This document shows, one piece after another, positions 51,044 to 60,290 of a stretch of DNA of 64,000 bases (position 1 is its first letter; the number at the start of each line of letters is the position of its first letter). The DNA comes from Pseudomonadota bacterium (lineage in GTDB: Bacteria; Pseudomonadota; Gammaproteobacteria; Steroidobacterales; Steroidobacteraceae). The translations under genes and the position numbers were made by a program. A model generated the notes under the pieces. The model ran no database searches. It worked only from the letters and a program-made list of their open reading frames with translations, and was not told where the DNA came from. The stretch lies in assembly GCA_021851405.1 (NCBI GenBank), contig JAJZDW010000007.1:1-64000 (forward strand), in the 5' to 3' direction.

Positions 51044-52099
51044 ATGAATACACAGCGCCCGCCCGAGGTTCCCCTTGCGATGACGGACCGCGTGCGTGCC
51101 CGAGGGTGGGTGGCAGCACTGATCGCGGCTGCAGTGGCACTTCCGTTCATGGCACGCGGGACCGACCTCCCGTTGAAAAGGGTTGAGCCCGACATTGTTC
51201 TGCCGGGCGGCGCGAACCGATTTGATTACGAGAGCATCGATCCTCAGCGCCATCTTTTGTTCATCTCGCACCTCGGCTCGAATCTGGTGATTGTGGTCGA
51301 TTTGACCACCGAGCGAGTGCTCGCCACCGTGCGCCACGTCCCCGCCGTGCACGGCGTCTTGGCGGTGCCGGGGATCGGCGAAGCCTTTGCCTCGGCGACG
51401 GGTCTGAACCGGCTGGAGGTCATTTCGGAAAAAAGCCTGCGCGTGATCGCGCAGGCGCCAGCCGGGGTGTATCCGGACGGTATGGCGTATGCGCCGGATG
51501 TCCACGAGCTCTTCATTTCCGACGAGCACGGCGGTACCGAGACCGTCATCGATACGCGAACCCATCGACGCATTGCCACCATCGCGATGGGCGGTCACGT
51601 TGGCAACTCACAATATGACCCCGTCACCCGCCAAATCTTTGCCGATGTGCAAACGCGCGATCAGGTGGTGGCGATAGATCCCCGGACAGAGCGCATCGTA
51701 CGGCGATATCCGCTGCCGGGCACATGTCGTCACGACCACGGGTTGCTGATTGACGCGCCGGCGCGCCTGGCCTTTGTGGCCTGCGACGGCAATGCCAGAG
51801 TGCTGGTCGTGGACATGAGCGATATGCGCGTTCTGTCCGTGCACAAGGTGGGCAACGACCCGGACGTCCTCGCGTTCGACCCCGGGCTGCACAGGCTCTA
51901 CGTGGCGAGTGAGAGTGGCGTCGTGACCGTGTTCGAGCTCGAGGGCAAACGGCTGCGCGTGCTGGGTCGGAAATTTCTGGCCTATGAAGCCCATTCGGTG
52001 GCAGTCGATCCCGTGACGCATCGGGTGTATTTTCCGCTGCAAAACATCAACGGTCGCGGTGTCCTGCGCGTGATGGCGCCGACGAACCTCGCGCCCTAG
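51044..52099 (+). CDS. Exported YncE-like beta-propeller protein
   Basis: A 351-residue protein with a hydrophobic signal (VAALIAAAVALPFMARG) and about seven repeats of the YVTN/NHL type (for example HRLLFISHLGSNLVIVVDLTT-like units, LYVASESGVVTVFE, and VYFPLQNINGRGVLRVMAP). Such propellers bind partners or metals in the periplasm. It resembles the propeller domain of the phosphoesterase at 44426 but lacks a catalytic domain. No partner gene is adjacent; the function is unknown. Confidence 0.8.
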   Translation: MNTQRPPEVPLAMTDRVRARGWVAALIAAAVALPFMARGTDLPLKRVEPDIVLPGGANRFDYESIDPQRHLLFISHLGSNLVIVVDLTTERVLATVRHVPAVHGVLAVPGIGEAFASATGLNRLEVISEKSLRVIAQAPAGVYPDGMAYAPDVHELFISDEHGGTETVIDTRTHRRIATIAMGGHVGNSQYDPVTRQIFADVQTRDQVVAIDPRTERIVRRYPLPGTCRHDHGLLIDAPARLAFVACDGNARVLVVDMSDMRVLSVHKVGNDPDVLAFDPGLHRLYVASESGVVTVFELEGKRLRVLGRKFLAYEAHSVAVDPVTHRVYFPLQNINGRGVLRVMAPTNLAP

Positions 52100-52309
52100 T
52101 CGCGGGTCAGGACCTCTCGCGGTGGGCTCTGCGCTGCGGATTCCCGGTCACGCCGCCCAAGGTGACATGCGACAGACCGTTGCCGTGTGATGCCGGGCGG
52201 ACCACGGTGGCGTGACCATTTCCCATGCGCCGGTGGAGGACGTTTTTCGGTATCCGGTCTTGGGGAACTCCTACGAGCGCCAAGGCGCGAATCAGCGGGG
52301 CGCCGTATC

Positions 52310-53482
52310 GTGTCGCCCTTTTTTGCTCCGTTTCTTTCCGGTGTTGACTGTGCTCCGCTCGTAGTGCTGTGTTTGGTCGGTCTGCTGATGAGCGTCCTCA
52401 CCGACGTGGTGCTCGCACTGATCTCCTCCGCGTGGCTCGATGGATTCGTCGCGACCCGGAGGGCGATGCGGTTTGTCGTTTTCTATGGTGCCGCGGTGTC
52501 GGTGGGGCAGCAACTGTTCATTTTGAAGTGGGCCGCGCTCAGTGGCGCTCTCTTTGCTTTGGGGGGCGCATGGCGGCGACGCGCTGGCGTGAGGGCGCTC
52601 ATCGCCGGGACGCTAAGTCTCTCGGTAGTGTTGGGTCTGGCGCGGATCGAGGGTCATCTGTGGCCGTCCTTTCGAGAGACCCGGGGTCCACTGGATCGTC
52701 CGCTCCTGATGCTGCCGCTGTGGGTCTGTGCGTTATTGAAGCCGTGGCTGGATGACGCGCACTACGCGCTCGATCTTCTCGGCTTAAGCTGTGACTGGTT
52801 TGAGCTGACCGATGAGCACGGCGCGCAGTTACTGGAACGGACTCCCTTTCGTACCGCCGGTGCCATCCTCGCCGACCGCAATGACCTGCGTCCCGCAGGG
52901 GTGGGTGCTGTGAAAGCCGGCGCTCAAGTGGTGATCCGCTTGCGTTGGACGCATGGCGCCATGAACGGGGCGGACAGCAAGAACTTCACAGCCCTGGATC
53001 ACGGTCGCAAACTGAAAGTTCGAAAAATTGGCGAGTGGTCCGTGAAGGTGCTGGATGGGCAGGGTAAGGCGATTGAGGGTCGCGTGGTCGGGGCCAAACT
53101 GCCGGCGCCGCGGGCCGCGCAAGCTGAACGCAGAACATTCGGGAGATCCCAAAGGAAGGGTAAAAATCCGGACAATCGCTCGCTTCAAGCTGCCCACTAC
53201 GCCATGTCTTTTACAACTCTCCCCGCAGAACTTCTCGGCAAGGCAGAGGCCATGAAGCGCTACCGCTGGCAGATGCAGTTGGCATTCAAGCGGCTCAGGG
53301 AGCTGTTGAAGTTGTGGCACTTGCCGCACCAGGATGGCGATGCTGCACGGGGGGTGGATCCACGCAAACTTCTGGTCGCCAGGTTCCTGGAGACACTCTT
53401 CCGAAATGCTTGGGATTTTTCCCCTTTGGGCCACGAAACCCCACTCCCGGCGCCGCTCGGTCTAGACTCGAATCCGATTTAG
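52310..53482 (+). pseudogene. Chimera of membrane-protein fragment and IS4-like transposase C-terminus
   Basis: One open frame of about 390 codons joins two unrelated parts. The first 145 or so residues are hydrophobic (three to four membrane helices, for example LVVLCLVGLLMSVLTDVVLA) and match no family I recognise. From about 52755 the sequence is IS4-type transposase: WFELTDEHGAQLLER, ILADRNDLRPAGV with the catalytic-Asp region, and YRWQMQLAFKRLRELLK near the end containing the catalytic Glu region. The transposase N-terminus is missing. I read this as an IS insertion or deletion that fused the ends of two genes. Expression of the fusion is uncertain. Confidence 0.6.
52755..53482 (+). mobile_element. 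IS4-family transposase remnant
   Basis: Only the C-terminal half of a DDE transposase is left; see the chimeric frame. No terminal inverted repeats could be paired with confidence. It marks the left part of the accessory region that ends at tRNA-Leu. Confidence 0.6.
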
Positions 53483-53539
53483 CCACTCAAAATCTGGAGC
53501 GAGTGGATTCTCTTCCGCCCTCAGAATAATTCCTTATAT

Positions 53540-54283
53540 TCAGACTGTTATCGCATGCTGGGCGAACGCCGGGATCTCTGTGAAAAACAAGTGAACCCCT
53601 GGTGAGAAGCTTCTGAATTGAAATCCGTATTGCGCGGCAAGAAGCTCAAGGCTCTTCCTGGAGAACAGACTGATGTGCCCGTTTCTTGGGGACGCATACC
53701 ACCATGTAAGCCGCGCATTCTTCTGAATGTTTCCATCGAGGAGCAAGGTAGAGAAAATGACAATCCCAGGGTTTTGAAGCAGATCCTTAAGATGCGACAT
53801 TAATTCATGTACATCAGGAACGTGTTCAAACACCTCAAAAGCGGTAATGAAGTTGAAGGCCCCTAGATCGCGAGGGTTGATGACGGAATGAGCAAAGGGG
53901 TCCCAGGTCATAGAGTTCCATCCGTGCTCTGTGAGTGTTTTAGAGAGCAAGCCATCTCCTCCGCCGTAATCCAAATGGCGGACACTGGAGGCCGTGTCTT
54001 TGAATGTGTTCAGTACGGCATGAGCATTCGCGAGAGGCCTGGCGCTCAAGTAATCAGGGTCAAATTCTTTATATTCTTGGTTGTAGATCAATTCAGCGAA
54101 GCGTTCCTTTGGCCAATTGCAAATCTCACCCGCAAAGCAAAAGCCACAGGACTCACATTGCTCGTAATAGACGGGCACACCCGCCAAGGACACAAATTTG
54201 CCTCTTTGCTCCTCGCAGGATTTATTAAAGTCGACCACATCCAGCAAATTCGCGGCGCCACCGCACACAGGGCATCGTGACAT
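53540..54283 (-). CDS. Class I SAM-dependent methyltransferase with N-terminal zinc ribbon
   Basis: A 247-residue protein. Two CxxC pairs (CPVCGG at the start and CESCGFCF near residue 43) form a zinc ribbon, followed by a methyltransferase domain with LDYGGGDGLL (SAM-binding motif I, about residue 103) and VFEHVPD (about 152). Similar proteins modify sugars or small molecules, often in surface-polysaccharide clusters. Base composition is visibly lower in G+C than all neighbours, and IS remnants flank it, so it was probably acquired by transfer. The target is unknown and the gene appears intact. Confidence 0.78.
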   Translation of the reverse strand: MSRCPVCGGAANLLDVVDFNKSCEEQRGKFVSLAGVPVYYEQCESCGFCFAGEICNWPKERFAELIYNQEYKEFDPDYLSARPLANAHAVLNTFKDTASSVRHLDYGGGDGLLSKTLTEHGWNSMTWDPFAHSVINPRDLGAFNFITAFEVFEHVPDVHELMSHLKDLLQNPGIVIFSTLLLDGNIQKNARLTWWYASPRNGHISLFSRKSLELLAAQYGFQFRSFSPGVHLFFTEIPAFAQHAITV

Positions 54284-54340
54284 GAGGGTTCCTTCGCTAA
54301 CCTGTCTTGCTCATCAACTCAAGCCGTAATGAAATGGTCC

Positions 54341-55000
54341 CTACGTCACGGACCTCTTAGACGGAGTTTGATCGACGTGTTGCATTCTGCGCGCATACTC
54401 GTTGGGGGACAAGTCTCCGAGTGATGAGTGCAGACGGACGGGGTTGTAAAAATCCGTGGATATGCTGCGCGATCGCTCGATGAGCTTCTTGCCTTGTGGC
54501 ATGCGGCGGTGTCGCTTCCTCAGCCTGCAGTGTCGCGAAGAGGCTCTCCGAAACTGCATTGTCCGAGCATTTGCCGTTGCGACTCATGCGGGCCACCATG
54601 CCGAGCACGCCGAGCGCCTCGCGGAAATCGTCTCGCGTACTGACTGGCGCGGTCGGAGTGGAACAGCGTGCCGGGCGGCGGTGGATCGAGATGGCAGGCA
54701 GTGCGCACCGCATTGAGCACCCGCTCATTGGGCATGCGATCCGAGAGGCTGTGGCCCGAGCCCCTGGCGGGTCTGCAGAGCAAGGATGACCGCCAGATTC
54801 CGCCAGCCCTCGCGAGTAGCGACGTAGGGGATGTCGCTCGCCCTGGCGCACACGGCGTCATCGACGCTAAAGCGCCTCTGCAGGACGTTCGGGGGTTGGT
54901 GCACCGATGGGCGCGGGCGGTCGTGTGCGGCACGAATCGGCCTTTGCGCACGCCTCGCAGGCCTTCCTCGCGCATCACTGGCGATGGAGAGGCGTCAAAA
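54341..55000 (-). pseudogene. Frameshifted IS3-family transposase (OrfB) remnant
   Basis: Reading leftward, pieces of one IS3 OrfB appear in different frames: MREEGLRGVRKGRF near 54960, DIPYVATREGWRNLAVILAL near 54830, GTLFHSDRASQYA near 54665, MSRNGKCSDNAVSESLFATL near 54570, and FYNPVRLHSSLGDLSPNEY near 54430. The order is right for the integrase domain but at least four frame changes occur, so it cannot make a transposase. OrfA is absent. It ends directly upstream of the antitoxin gene. Confidence 0.75.
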
Positions 55001-55479
55001 TGTCGAGCCGAGCGGCGGATGCGGTGGAGGCCCGGATCCAGGCGGGTCCACTCAAGCTTCTGGGTGGACCGCGGGTTGTGGTGAGCGCTGGGTCGAGCCG
55101 CTGTGGTGAGATTGCGCGCACGCAGGCGCGGCCTCGGTCTTTCCAAGTCAAGGACGTTGCGGTGGAGAACTCGGGACGATTCCTGGCGGAGTCGCCGCAG
55201 CGCCTCCTGCAGATCACCCAGATCAATGAGTGCACTGCATGGCGGCGGTGCGAGCGCGGTGCGCTTAACGCCGAGGAGAGCGACCGTATTGCTCGTATAG
55301 CCCGGGTGAGCCCGCGGGCCATCGATTCTCTGGGTGATGAGTGTCGTGCTCGGGAATGGCTCAAGCGGTCCAATCGCACGCTGCAGGATGCGGCCCCTCT
55401 GGAGCGGCTGAGCACCGATGCAGGATCCGAGCGGGTGACCGACGAGCTCGGTCGGATCGAGTACGGGGATCTCTACTGA
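55000..55479 (+). CDS. Xre/MbcA/ParS-type antitoxin of a RES-Xre pair
   Basis: A 159-residue protein. The C-terminal toxin-binding (DUF2384) domain is clear: LNAEESDRIARIARVSP, AREWLKRSNRTL, PLERLSTDAGSERVTDEL and GRIEYGDLY. An N-terminal helix-turn-helix-like part (SPQRLLQITQINECTAWRR) precedes it. Such antitoxins bind and block RES toxins and repress their own operon. ATG 55000 is preceded by GGAGAGG at 7 bases, so the start is well supported. The frame is intact, unlike the toxin gene that follows 36 bases later. Confidence 0.82.
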   Translation: MSSRAADAVEARIQAGPLKLLGGPRVVVSAGSSRCGEIARTQARPRSFQVKDVAVENSGRFLAESPQRLLQITQINECTAWRRCERGALNAEESDRIARIARVSPRAIDSLGDECRAREWLKRSNRTLQDAAPLERLSTDAGSERVTDELGRIEYGDLY

Positions 55480-55515
55480 GCCGGCGAGCGCAAGGGCGCC
55501 GGCAGGACATGATCG

Positions 55516-55985
55516 ATGCGTCTCTGGCGGCTGATCCGCGCCATCCACCGGGATGCACCGCTCGCCGGGCTTGGCGCGAAGACGCATGGTGGGCGCTGGA
55601 ACTCGAAAGGCCCTGCGGTCGTGTACCCGTCCGAGAGTCTGGAGCGGGCGCTCCTTGCGGCGCGGGTGCACCTCGATCCGGATCTGATCCCACGGGACCT
55701 GTATCAGGTTTGCATCGAGGGTGATGATTCCGGGGTGGCGCCGGTGGCCGTACCCTGACCGGGCGGCTGGGACCATCCGCCACCCTGTCGTGCCCACGTG
55801 CAGGTCATCGGCGACCGCTGGCGGCGCGATCAATCTCACTTGCGGTGCCGACATCCGTGCTGCCCGGTCGGCGCACCGTGCTCCTCAATCTGATGCACAA
55901 GGACATCCGGGTCGTTCGCCAGGTGTGTGTTGAGCCGCTTCCGTGGCCCTCGCGTGTACTCGACGACGTGGAACAGATTCGCAGG
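55516..55985 (+). pseudogene. Broken RES-domain toxin
   Basis: The first 80 codons encode the RES start (MRLWRLIRAIHRDAPLAGLG, then THGGRWNSKGPAVVYPSES), where RES toxins bind NAD. A TGA at 55756-55758 stops it. Downstream in the same frame GGWDHPPP and QVIGDRW continue the family pattern, then the frame changes near 55840, and VPTSVLPGRRTVLLNLMHKD supplies the C-terminal part. Intact RES toxins are about 150 residues and degrade NAD. This copy has at least one nonsense and one frameshift change and is likely inactive. The right end is approximate. Confidence 0.72.
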
Positions 55986-56336
55986 CCCGTCAGCGGCACG
56001 CGTCGAAAATCGACACGAGCTCACTCGTGTCGATTCACCTCAGCAGGGACCGCAATCCTCATCCCGCACGACGCCGAGGACATGACCCGGGTGGCCCTCT
56101 GCCGAGGGTCTCTCTCCTCTCTGACCTGACGAATCCTCGGGAAGGCCCCCGGAGGAGATGCGCTCAGATTTGGATTTCCGCCACACCGCCTCGATCAAGG
56201 CCTGATAAGATAGTGGGGCGGTTCGGTGAAGAATAAAAGCAATGACCCGGCCGCGATTACCGTCCGAAGCGCCTGAAAAGTCACCTCGGAAGTCCATCGC
56301 AATCTGGAATCAATCTATTGGAAAATAAAGAATTCT
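55986..56336. other. Gene-free tail of the accessory island
   Basis: About 350 bases between the toxin remnant and tRNA-Leu. Short open frames on either strand have no recognisable motifs. A perfect 12-bp inverted repeat sits at 56008-56035. A/T content rises toward the tRNA. Confidence 0.45.
56008..56035. repeat. Perfect 12-bp inverted repeat
   Basis: AATCGACACGAG and CTCGTGTCGATT flank a CTCA loop. There is no T run after it in either direction. It could be a protein-binding site, a transcript end or a mobile-element end. Confidence 0.55.
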
Positions 56337-56421
<85 letters not shown>

Positions 56422-56469
56422 CGGGAGGGCGAGGCGCGGAAATCTACGCATCGAACCGGAAACTGTCAA

Positions 56470-58569
56470 TTGAAAACGAATGGAAAAGGGCGCCGCACGC
56501 ACGACGGTCGCCAGGGCCGTCCCGCAGGGGCGCAACCGAAGGATGAGGCGAGCGAGAAGCGCTCCCGCTCGCCGCGCGCGAAGCCGGCCGGCGGTTCACA
56601 TCCGGCCGGGAAGGCCGCGCGGGAGCCCGGCGCGCGCTCCGACGTGCATGCCGGGGACCTCGTCGAGGGCCAGGTGAGCGCAAACCGAGCCGGTTATGGC
56701 TTCCTGCGCGTCGAGGGGTTGAAAGAGAGTGTGTTCCTGCCGCCGCAGCAGATGCGCGGCGTGATGCACGGAGATCGCCTCAGCGTGCGTCTGGCGCGCG
56801 ATGCGTCCGATCGCTGGCTCGGGACGGTCGAGCAGGTGCTTGAACACGCCGTGCAGGCGTTTCTGGGTACCGTGCAGATCTCCGACCGCAGTGCGTGGGT
56901 GAGCGCGACGGACCGGCGCCTGCAGTTGAGCTGCGCCGTGGCACACGAGGCGCTCGGTGGGGCGCGCAACGGTGACTGGGTGATCGCACGCATCACCCGG
57001 CGCGGCGCCGGCGGGCAACCGCCGCATGCACGCATCGAGCGGGTGCTGGATCCTGACCGGCCGGTCGAGCTGGCCACCGAGAGCGCGCTCGCCCGCTTCG
57101 GCCTGCCGCATGAGTTCTCCGCCGAGGCGCTGCGCGAGGCACGCGAGTGGGGCGAGGCCGTCGATCCGGCCGAGGCGGCGCGGCGCGAGGACCTGCGCGG
57201 CCTGCCGCTCGTGACGATCGACGGCGAAGATGCACGGGATTTCGACGATGCGCTGTACGCCGAGCCGAGTCCGGAGGGATTTCGGCTGATCGTGGCCATC
57301 GCCGATGTCAGCCATTACGTGCGCTCCGGCACGGCACTCGATGCACAGGCGCTCGAGCGCGGTACCTCAGTCTATTTTCCGACGCGCGTCATTCCCATGT
57401 TGCCGACCGCGCTCTCGGACCACCTGTGTTCGCTGGCCCCCGGGGTCGATCGGCTGTGCTTCGCGGCCGACATGCAGGTGAGCAGCGGCGGGGTGCTCAA
57501 GAGTGCCCGGTTCTACCCGGCCGTGATGCGCTCGGCGGCGCGCCTGACGTACACCCAGGCGCACGAGGCGCTGTTCGAGGGTCAGCCGGCAGCGCGGACC
57601 GCGCTCGGCCGGTTGGTGGAGCCGCTGCAGGCGCTGGTCGAGGTGTTCCGCGCCCTGCACAAGGCGCGTGCCCGTCGCGGCGCGCTCGATTTCGATGCAC
57701 CGGAGGCGCGCCTCGTGATCGATCCGTCCGAGCGCGTGCGGGCCGTGGAGCTGCGCGCGAGGAACGATGCGCACCGTCTGGTTGAGGAGTGCATGATTCT
57801 GGCGAACGTCGCGGTCGCCGCGGCGCTCGATCAGTCGCGCACCCCGACGCTGTATCGGGTCCACGGGGAGCCGGACGGGGAGAAGATCGATCGACTGGTC
57901 TCGACGCTCGCGGCGCTGCAGATCGAGGCGCACCTGCCGGAGCGGATCGTCACGCGCGATCTGCAGGCCATCGCGCGGCGCCTCGGCCACATCACCGAGC
58001 GGCCGTTCATCGAGTCACTCATCGTGCGGGCCATGCCGCAGGCGCTCTATCAGCCGGTGAACATCGGGCACTTCGGTCTGGCCTTGACTCACTATGCCCA
58101 CTTCACCTCCCCGATCCGCCGCTATCCGGATCTCATCGTGCACCGGACCTTGAAGGCGCAGATCGGCGCCCTCGGCGGGGCGGCGGTGCGGTACGAGCCG
58201 GGGGAACTCGCCGCGCTCGGGGAGAGCACCTCGCGCCTGGAGAAGCGGGCGGATGAGGCGGACCGTTACGTCTCGACATTCCTCAAGTGCACCTATCTGC
58301 GCGAGCGCATCGGGCAGGTGTTCCTCGGCCTGATCACCACGGTGGTCGAGTTCGGCTGCTTCGTGCAGATCCTCGATGTCGGCGTCGACGGCTTGCTGCA
58401 CATCGACAATCTACGCGACGATGTGTACGAGATGGAGGCGAACGGCCATGCCTGGCGCGGCCGGCGGACCGGCCGGCGGCTCGCCACGGGCACGCAGGTG
58501 CGTGTGCTGGTGACCTCCGTCAACCCCATTGAAGGTTTGGTGGACCTGGAACTTGTCGAAGAACCCTGA
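56470..58569 (+). CDS. rnr: Ribonuclease R
   Basis: A 699-residue 3'-5' exoribonuclease. A basic, low-complexity N-terminus (about residues 1-55) precedes the cold-shock-like domains, the RNB catalytic domain with DGEDARDFDDAL (about 251-262), and a C-terminal S1 domain (LGLITTVVEFGCFVQILD, about 617). It degrades structured RNA in the cytoplasm. It is shorter than the E. coli enzyme (813) and lacks the N-terminal winged-helix segment. The start is a TTG at 56470 with a weak ribosome site, so the exact N-terminus is uncertain. It overlaps rlmB by 17 bases. Confidence 0.92.
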   Translation: MKTNGKGRRTHDGRQGRPAGAQPKDEASEKRSRSPRAKPAGGSHPAGKAAREPGARSDVHAGDLVEGQVSANRAGYGFLRVEGLKESVFLPPQQMRGVMHGDRLSVRLARDASDRWLGTVEQVLEHAVQAFLGTVQISDRSAWVSATDRRLQLSCAVAHEALGGARNGDWVIARITRRGAGGQPPHARIERVLDPDRPVELATESALARFGLPHEFSAEALREAREWGEAVDPAEAARREDLRGLPLVTIDGEDARDFDDALYAEPSPEGFRLIVAIADVSHYVRSGTALDAQALERGTSVYFPTRVIPMLPTALSDHLCSLAPGVDRLCFAADMQVSSGGVLKSARFYPAVMRSAARLTYTQAHEALFEGQPAARTALGRLVEPLQALVEVFRALHKARARRGALDFDAPEARLVIDPSERVRAVELRARNDAHRLVEECMILANVAVAAALDQSRTPTLYRVHGEPDGEKIDRLVSTLAALQIEAHLPERIVTRDLQAIARRLGHITERPFIESLIVRAMPQALYQPVNIGHFGLALTHYAHFTSPIRRYPDLIVHRTLKAQIGALGGAAVRYEPGELAALGESTSRLEKRADEADRYVSTFLKCTYLRERIGQVFLGLITTVVEFGCFVQILDVGVDGLLHIDNLRDDVYEMEANGHAWRGRRTGRRLATGTQVRVLVTSVNPIEGLVDLELVEEP

Positions 58570-59320
58570 CCGGGCGGGCGCCGCCGGGCGCGCGAGCGTC
58601 TACGGAGTGCATGCCGTGCGCACCCTGCTCGAGCGCCGGCCGGAGCGCGTCATCTCGATCGAGCTCGCCTCGCACCGCGACGATCCACGCGTGCGCCAGA
58701 TCGAGACCCTGGCGCGCGCGGCGGGCCGGCCGGTGCGGCGCATCGACGCCGAGGCGCTGCGTGCGCGGCTCGGGGAGGTCGCGCACCAAGGGGTGCTGGC
58801 CGAGATCGAGCCGCTGCCCGCCTGGGACGAGGCGCAGCTGTTCGCGGCCCTCGAGCAGGCGCGCGCTCCGCTGCTGCTCGCGCTCGACGGGGTGCAGGAC
58901 CCGCACAACCTCGGGGCCTGCCTGCGCACCGCCGATGCCTGTGGAGCGCTCGCGCTCATCGTGCCGCGCGATCGGGCGGCGCAGGTGACGCCCGTGGTGC
59001 GCAAGGTCGCCGCCGGGGCCGCCGAGACCACCCCGGTGGCGGTCGTGACCAATCTGGCACGCACGCTCGAGCTGCTGAAGGAGTCGGGTCTGTGGGTCAT
59101 CGGCGCGGCCGCCGAGGCCGAGCAGCCGGCCGCGCGGACGGACCTCACCGGCGGGGTGGTGCTGGTGCTCGGAGCCGAAGGCAGCGGGCTGCGTCAGCTG
59201 ACCCGCCAGCGCTGCGATCTGCTGGTGAGCCTGCCCAGCCTCGGGGCGGTCGAAAGCTTGAACGTGTCGGTGGCCGCAGGGATGCTCCTCTACGAGGCGG
59301 TTCGCCAGCGCAGCGGCTGA
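58553..59320 (+). CDS. rlmB: 23S rRNA (guanosine-2'-O-)-methyltransferase RlmB
   Basis: A 255-residue SPOUT-class methyltransferase. The N-terminal substrate-binding domain starts SVYGVHAVRTLLERRPE. Motif 1 DGVQDPHNLGACLRTADA (about residue 107), motif 2 LGAEGSGLRQL (about 205) and motif 3 ESLNVSVAAGMLLYE (about 235) form the knotted SAM site. It methylates a conserved guanosine in 23S rRNA. The rnr-rlmB order matches that of E. coli. The start is a TTG at 58553 inside the end of rnr; other non-ATG codons are possible. Confidence 0.9.
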   Translation: MSKNPDRAGAAGRASVYGVHAVRTLLERRPERVISIELASHRDDPRVRQIETLARAAGRPVRRIDAEALRARLGEVAHQGVLAEIEPLPAWDEAQLFAALEQARAPLLLALDGVQDPHNLGACLRTADACGALALIVPRDRAAQVTPVVRKVAAGAAETTPVAVVTNLARTLELLKESGLWVIGAAAEAEQPAARTDLTGGVVLVLGAEGSGLRQLTRQRCDLLVSLPSLGAVESLNVSVAAGMLLYEAVRQRSG

Positions 59321-59413
59321 GGCCGCGAAGCGGTCCGGAGACACGGACGTGTCCGGGGGGACCTACGGCTCCGGGCGAGGCCCCCTGGGGCGCCGCCGCG
59401 GCATCCGGCCGCA

Positions 59414-59442
59414 TTGCAGCGGACGGGCCGTTCCAGTATCCT
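59414..59442 (+). promoter_or_regulatory. Candidate sigma-70 promoter for the rpsF operon
   Basis: TTGCAG at 59414-59419 and TATCCT at 59437-59442 are separated by exactly 17 bases. Transcription would start near 59449, giving a leader of about 100 bases before rpsF. That leader has a CGCGCC/GGCGCG hairpin (about 59465-59482) and a TTGCA/TGCAA pair around it, and may contain the S6:S18-binding autoregulatory element known upstream of rpsF in many bacteria. That last point is not demonstrated. Confidence 0.5.
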
Positions 59443-59546
59443 GCCCGGCCCCGATTGGGGGACCGCGCCTGAACGGCGCGTTGCAGCTCCTTGCCGCACC
59501 CGTGCAAGCCTCGCGAAGGGCGGCTCATAATCCGTAAGGAGGACAC

Positions 59547-59978
59547 ATGAGGCATTATGAAATTGTGATTCTGGTTCACCCCGATCAGAGCGAGCAGGTG
59601 CCCGCCATGATCGAGCGGTATAAGGGAATGATCAGCACAGGCGGCGGCCAGATGCACCGTCTGGAGGACTGGGGACGGCGTCAGCTCACCTTCCCGATCG
59701 CCAAGGTCCACAAGGCGCACTACGTGTTGATGAACATCGAGTGCGACCAGAAGACCCTCGGGGAGCTCACCGGCGCGTTCCGCTTCAGCGACGCGGTGCT
59801 GCGCCACCTGGTGGTGGCGATGAACGCGGCCGTGACCGAAGCCTCGCCGATGGCCAAGGGCGCCGAAGAAGAGGGCGAGGGCGGCAAGGGCCGCCGCGAT
59901 CGCTCGCGTGATGAGCGCGACGACCGTGATGACCGCGACGAGAGCCCGTTGGCGATCGAAGCGGACGAGCCGGTCTAA
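59547..59978 (+). CDS. rpsF: 30S ribosomal protein S6
   Basis: A 143-residue protein. The S6 core ([49 protein letters not shown]) is followed by an acidic/charged tail (about residues 108-143, rich in Glu, Asp, Arg) like that of other proteobacterial S6 proteins. It binds S18 in the small subunit platform. AAGGAGGA precedes the ATG. It is first in rpsF-rpsR-rplI and has 50 bases to rpsR. Confidence 0.97.
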   Translation: MRHYEIVILVHPDQSEQVPAMIERYKGMISTGGGQMHRLEDWGRRQLTFPIAKVHKAHYVLMNIECDQKTLGELTGAFRFSDAVLRHLVVAMNAAVTEASPMAKGAEEEGEGGKGRRDRSRDERDDRDDRDESPLAIEADEPV

Positions 59979-60028
59979 GGGCCGGGCGTTCCCGCTCAGC
60001 AAACCTCACTGAACATCGGAATCGACTC

Positions 60029-60280
60029 ATGAACAGCAGAGCACCCACCGGCGGCGGCGGCCGCTTCTCGCGTCGCAGAAAGTTTTGCCGTTTCACGGCC
60101 GAAGGCGTGACGCATATCGATTACAAGGATCTGGCCACGCTCAAGGGGTATGTCTCCGAGACCGGCAAGATCGTGCCGAGCCGCATCACCGGCACGAAGT
60201 CCTTCTTCCAGCGACAGCTGGCCGTGGCCATCAAGCGCGCGCGCTACCTCGCGCTGCTGCCGTACACCGACCAGCACTGA
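60029..60280 (+). CDS. rpsR: 30S ribosomal protein S18
   Basis: An 83-residue basic protein. [15 protein letters not shown], the [13 protein letters not shown] segment and [33 protein letters not shown] (read in shorter parts) are the invariant S18 features. It pairs with S6. No priB gene lies between rpsF and rpsR, unlike in enterobacteria. It is 10 bases from rplI. Confidence 0.98.
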   Translation: MNSRAPTGGGGRFSRRRKFCRFTAEGVTHIDYKDLATLKGYVSETGKIVPSRITGTKSFFQRQLAVAIKRARYLALLPYTDQH

Positions 60281-60290
60281 GGCGAAGTCC

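Noticed and set aside
52100-52309. Left att copy of tRNA-Leu 3' end
   Set aside because: Searched by eye for the CCA-proximal sequence near the left edge of the island; no matching repeat found.
54520-55854. Minus-strand frame of 444 codons over the IS3 and toxin-antitoxin region
   Set aside because: Only short parts match IS3 transposase; the rest is antisense to the antitoxin and toxin genes.
56040-56297. Minus-strand frame of 85 codons before tRNA-Leu
   Set aside because: No recognisable motif and no good ribosome site; could be a degraded fragment but cannot be supported.
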